A DNA stretch of 52,316 nt from CBFGTV01 sp965652145. GTDB taxonomy: Bacteria > Bacillota > Clostridia > Peptostreptococcales > Natronincolaceae. The notes under the pieces are model-generated. The model was not told where the DNA came from, searched no databases, and saw only the letters and a program-made list of their open reading frames with translations. Of the stretch, positions 51,448 through 52,316 are shown piece after piece. The position numbers were made by a program, and so were the translations under genes. The DNA is taken from assembly GCA_965652145.1 (NCBI GenBank), contig CBFGTV010000018.1, positions 1 to 52,316 of the forward strand, written 5' to 3'. The first letter of the stretch is position 1, and every line of letters begins with the position of its first letter.

Positions 51448-52311
51448 ATGCTTGAGGAGCAATATAAGGAGTCAAAATGGGTAAAGGAAATACTAGCTTT
51501 ACAAAGACCCGATGGCAGCTGGGGATATTTCCATACCCTAAGCAATCCAGGAAAAAAGCAGGCCATTACCACCGAGCAGGCCTTAAGAAGACTTACAATA
51601 TTGGGTTTAACAGAGAAGGACGAAGGAATTCAAAAAGCCATCACCTATATAGAGAATTGCTTAAAGGGTATTGTTGATATACCCGACAGAAAAGAAAAAT
51701 TTAGGGATTGGCACGTCTTTACCTGCCTTATGTTTGCCGCCTGGTTGAAGCTCCTTTCACCTGAAAATAAACTTATGAAGCCTATTGCAGAAAAATGGGC
51801 CGCCATTATTGAATTTGCCTTTGCCGAGGGAAAATACAGCCATGAAAAATATATAGAGTATTACATCAAGGTCTTTGGCATAAGGCCCCATAACGGCAGG
51901 CTAAGGGATTTTGCCTCCTTTTATCAGGTGGCACTCCTGCAGGGTATCCTGAAGCCTGAAACCGAAAGAAGCTATTTTAAGTATTTGATCAACCTTCCAG
52001 GGGGCATATACTATGTCTATGATTTTAAAATAGCTGATCTGCCAAAGGAATTTGCCTCTAAACAGACCAGCCGATATCTTTCTGCCCTTGAGCTATTGGC
52101 GGGCTATAAAGCGGCAGGGGAGCAGCTGAGCTTTGCTGTTCGGTGGCTGGAGGAAAACAAAGGCGAAGATGGCTATTGGGATCTAGGCCAGGCAGCTAAG
52201 GATGGTGTTAACTTTCCCCTGTCAGACTCATGGAGAAGGCCATCTAATCGTAAAAGGGATTGTACCATTAGAATTACTGCCCTTCTTAAAAAGATGAACT
52301 TATCCACCTAG
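51448..52311 (+). CDS. Alpha/alpha-toroid (squalene-cyclase/prenyltransferase-like) protein
   Basis: A 287-residue cytoplasmic protein. ATG 51448 follows GGAGGGG; a GTG at 51442 is also in frame. Repeats near the N-terminus (LQRPDGSWGYF) and C-terminus (WLEENKGEDGYWDLG) resemble the QW repeats of terpene-cyclase and prenyltransferase toroids. In between it is helical, with TEQALRRLTILGLTEKD and DWHVFTCLMFAAWLK. The catalytic DxDD of squalene-hopene cyclases is absent. At 287 residues it is far shorter than these enzymes and may be a half-toroid or a lyase-like fold. Following uxuB by 127 nt on the same strand, it could be part of the uronate operon. Function unknown. Confidence 0.65.
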   Translation: MLEEQYKESKWVKEILALQRPDGSWGYFHTLSNPGKKQAITTEQALRRLTILGLTEKDEGIQKAITYIENCLKGIVDIPDRKEKFRDWHVFTCLMFAAWLKLLSPENKLMKPIAEKWAAIIEFAFAEGKYSHEKYIEYYIKVFGIRPHNGRLRDFASFYQVALLQGILKPETERSYFKYLINLPGGIYYVYDFKIADLPKEFASKQTSRYLSALELLAGYKAAGEQLSFAVRWLEENKGEDGYWDLGQAAKDGVNFPLSDSWRRPSNRKRDCTIRITALLKKMNLST

Positions 52312-52316
52312 AGCAA

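Overview
The window reads as chromosomal DNA of a low-G+C, Gram-positive-type anaerobe, most likely a member of the Clostridia. Supporting signs are strong purine-rich ribosome binding sites (AGGAGG), lipoproteins in place of periplasmic binding proteins, an electron-bifurcating NfnAB pair, a flavin-dependent exported reductase, many IclR/GntR/TetR/RpiR regulators, and no outer-membrane or aerobic respiratory genes. I cannot name the species. No rRNA, tRNA, CRISPR array, phage block or intact insertion sequence was seen.

Layout. (1) 1-6.1 kb: the end of an FtsX-type ABC permease, its ATPase broken by a one-base frameshift, an OmpR-type response regulator with a sensor kinase, and a beta-propeller lipoprotein preceded by a direct repeat. 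(2) 6.2-11.5 kb: an exported FMN/FAD reductase with an RpiR-type regulator, an unrecognised cytoplasmic protein, a small membrane protein and an iron-sulfur-flavoprotein-like oxidoreductase. (3) 11.6-20.9 kb: the most interesting part. A second two-component system, NfnAB, a short-chain dehydrogenase (SDR), a chemoreceptor-like protein, a radical SAM protein with an extra C-terminal cysteine cluster, a 26-residue membrane peptide and a second SDR interrupted by an in-frame TAG. Four promoters in this block carry the same architecture: two TTTAC boxes 11 bp apart, the second starting exactly 15 bp before a -10-like hexamer. This looks like a local regulon of the neighbouring response regulator, serving an undescribed reductive pathway. 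(4) 21.0-25.0 kb: a siderophore/haem-type ABC importer on the minus strand under a Fur box. (5) 25.2-26.1 kb: a tandem GNAT acetyltransferase.

(6) 26.7-52.3 kb is mostly sugar-acid catabolism in three modules with three different transporter families. Module A is an enolase-superfamily gene (interrupted by an in-frame TAA), a TctCBA tripartite tricarboxylate-type transporter and a cupin. Module B is an IclR regulator, an IlvD/Edd dehydratase, a GntP permease and a DapA-like aldolase, with a perfect 12-bp-arm palindrome before the dehydratase. Module C is a TRAP transporter, a GntR/FCD regulator, UxuA, a UxuB-like reductase and a toroid-fold protein; near-identical 18-bp palindromes lie before the TRAP and uxuA units. 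Modules B and C converge chemically on 2-keto-3-deoxy acids, which the aldolase could split to pyruvate and an aldehyde. Between B and C lie a TetR-MMPL-secreted coiled-coil unit and a YtrA-type GntR/ABC-2 exporter operon with its own inverted-repeat operator.

Three genes are interrupted (a frameshift, a TAG and a TAA). With no reads to inspect I cannot tell real decay from assembly error.
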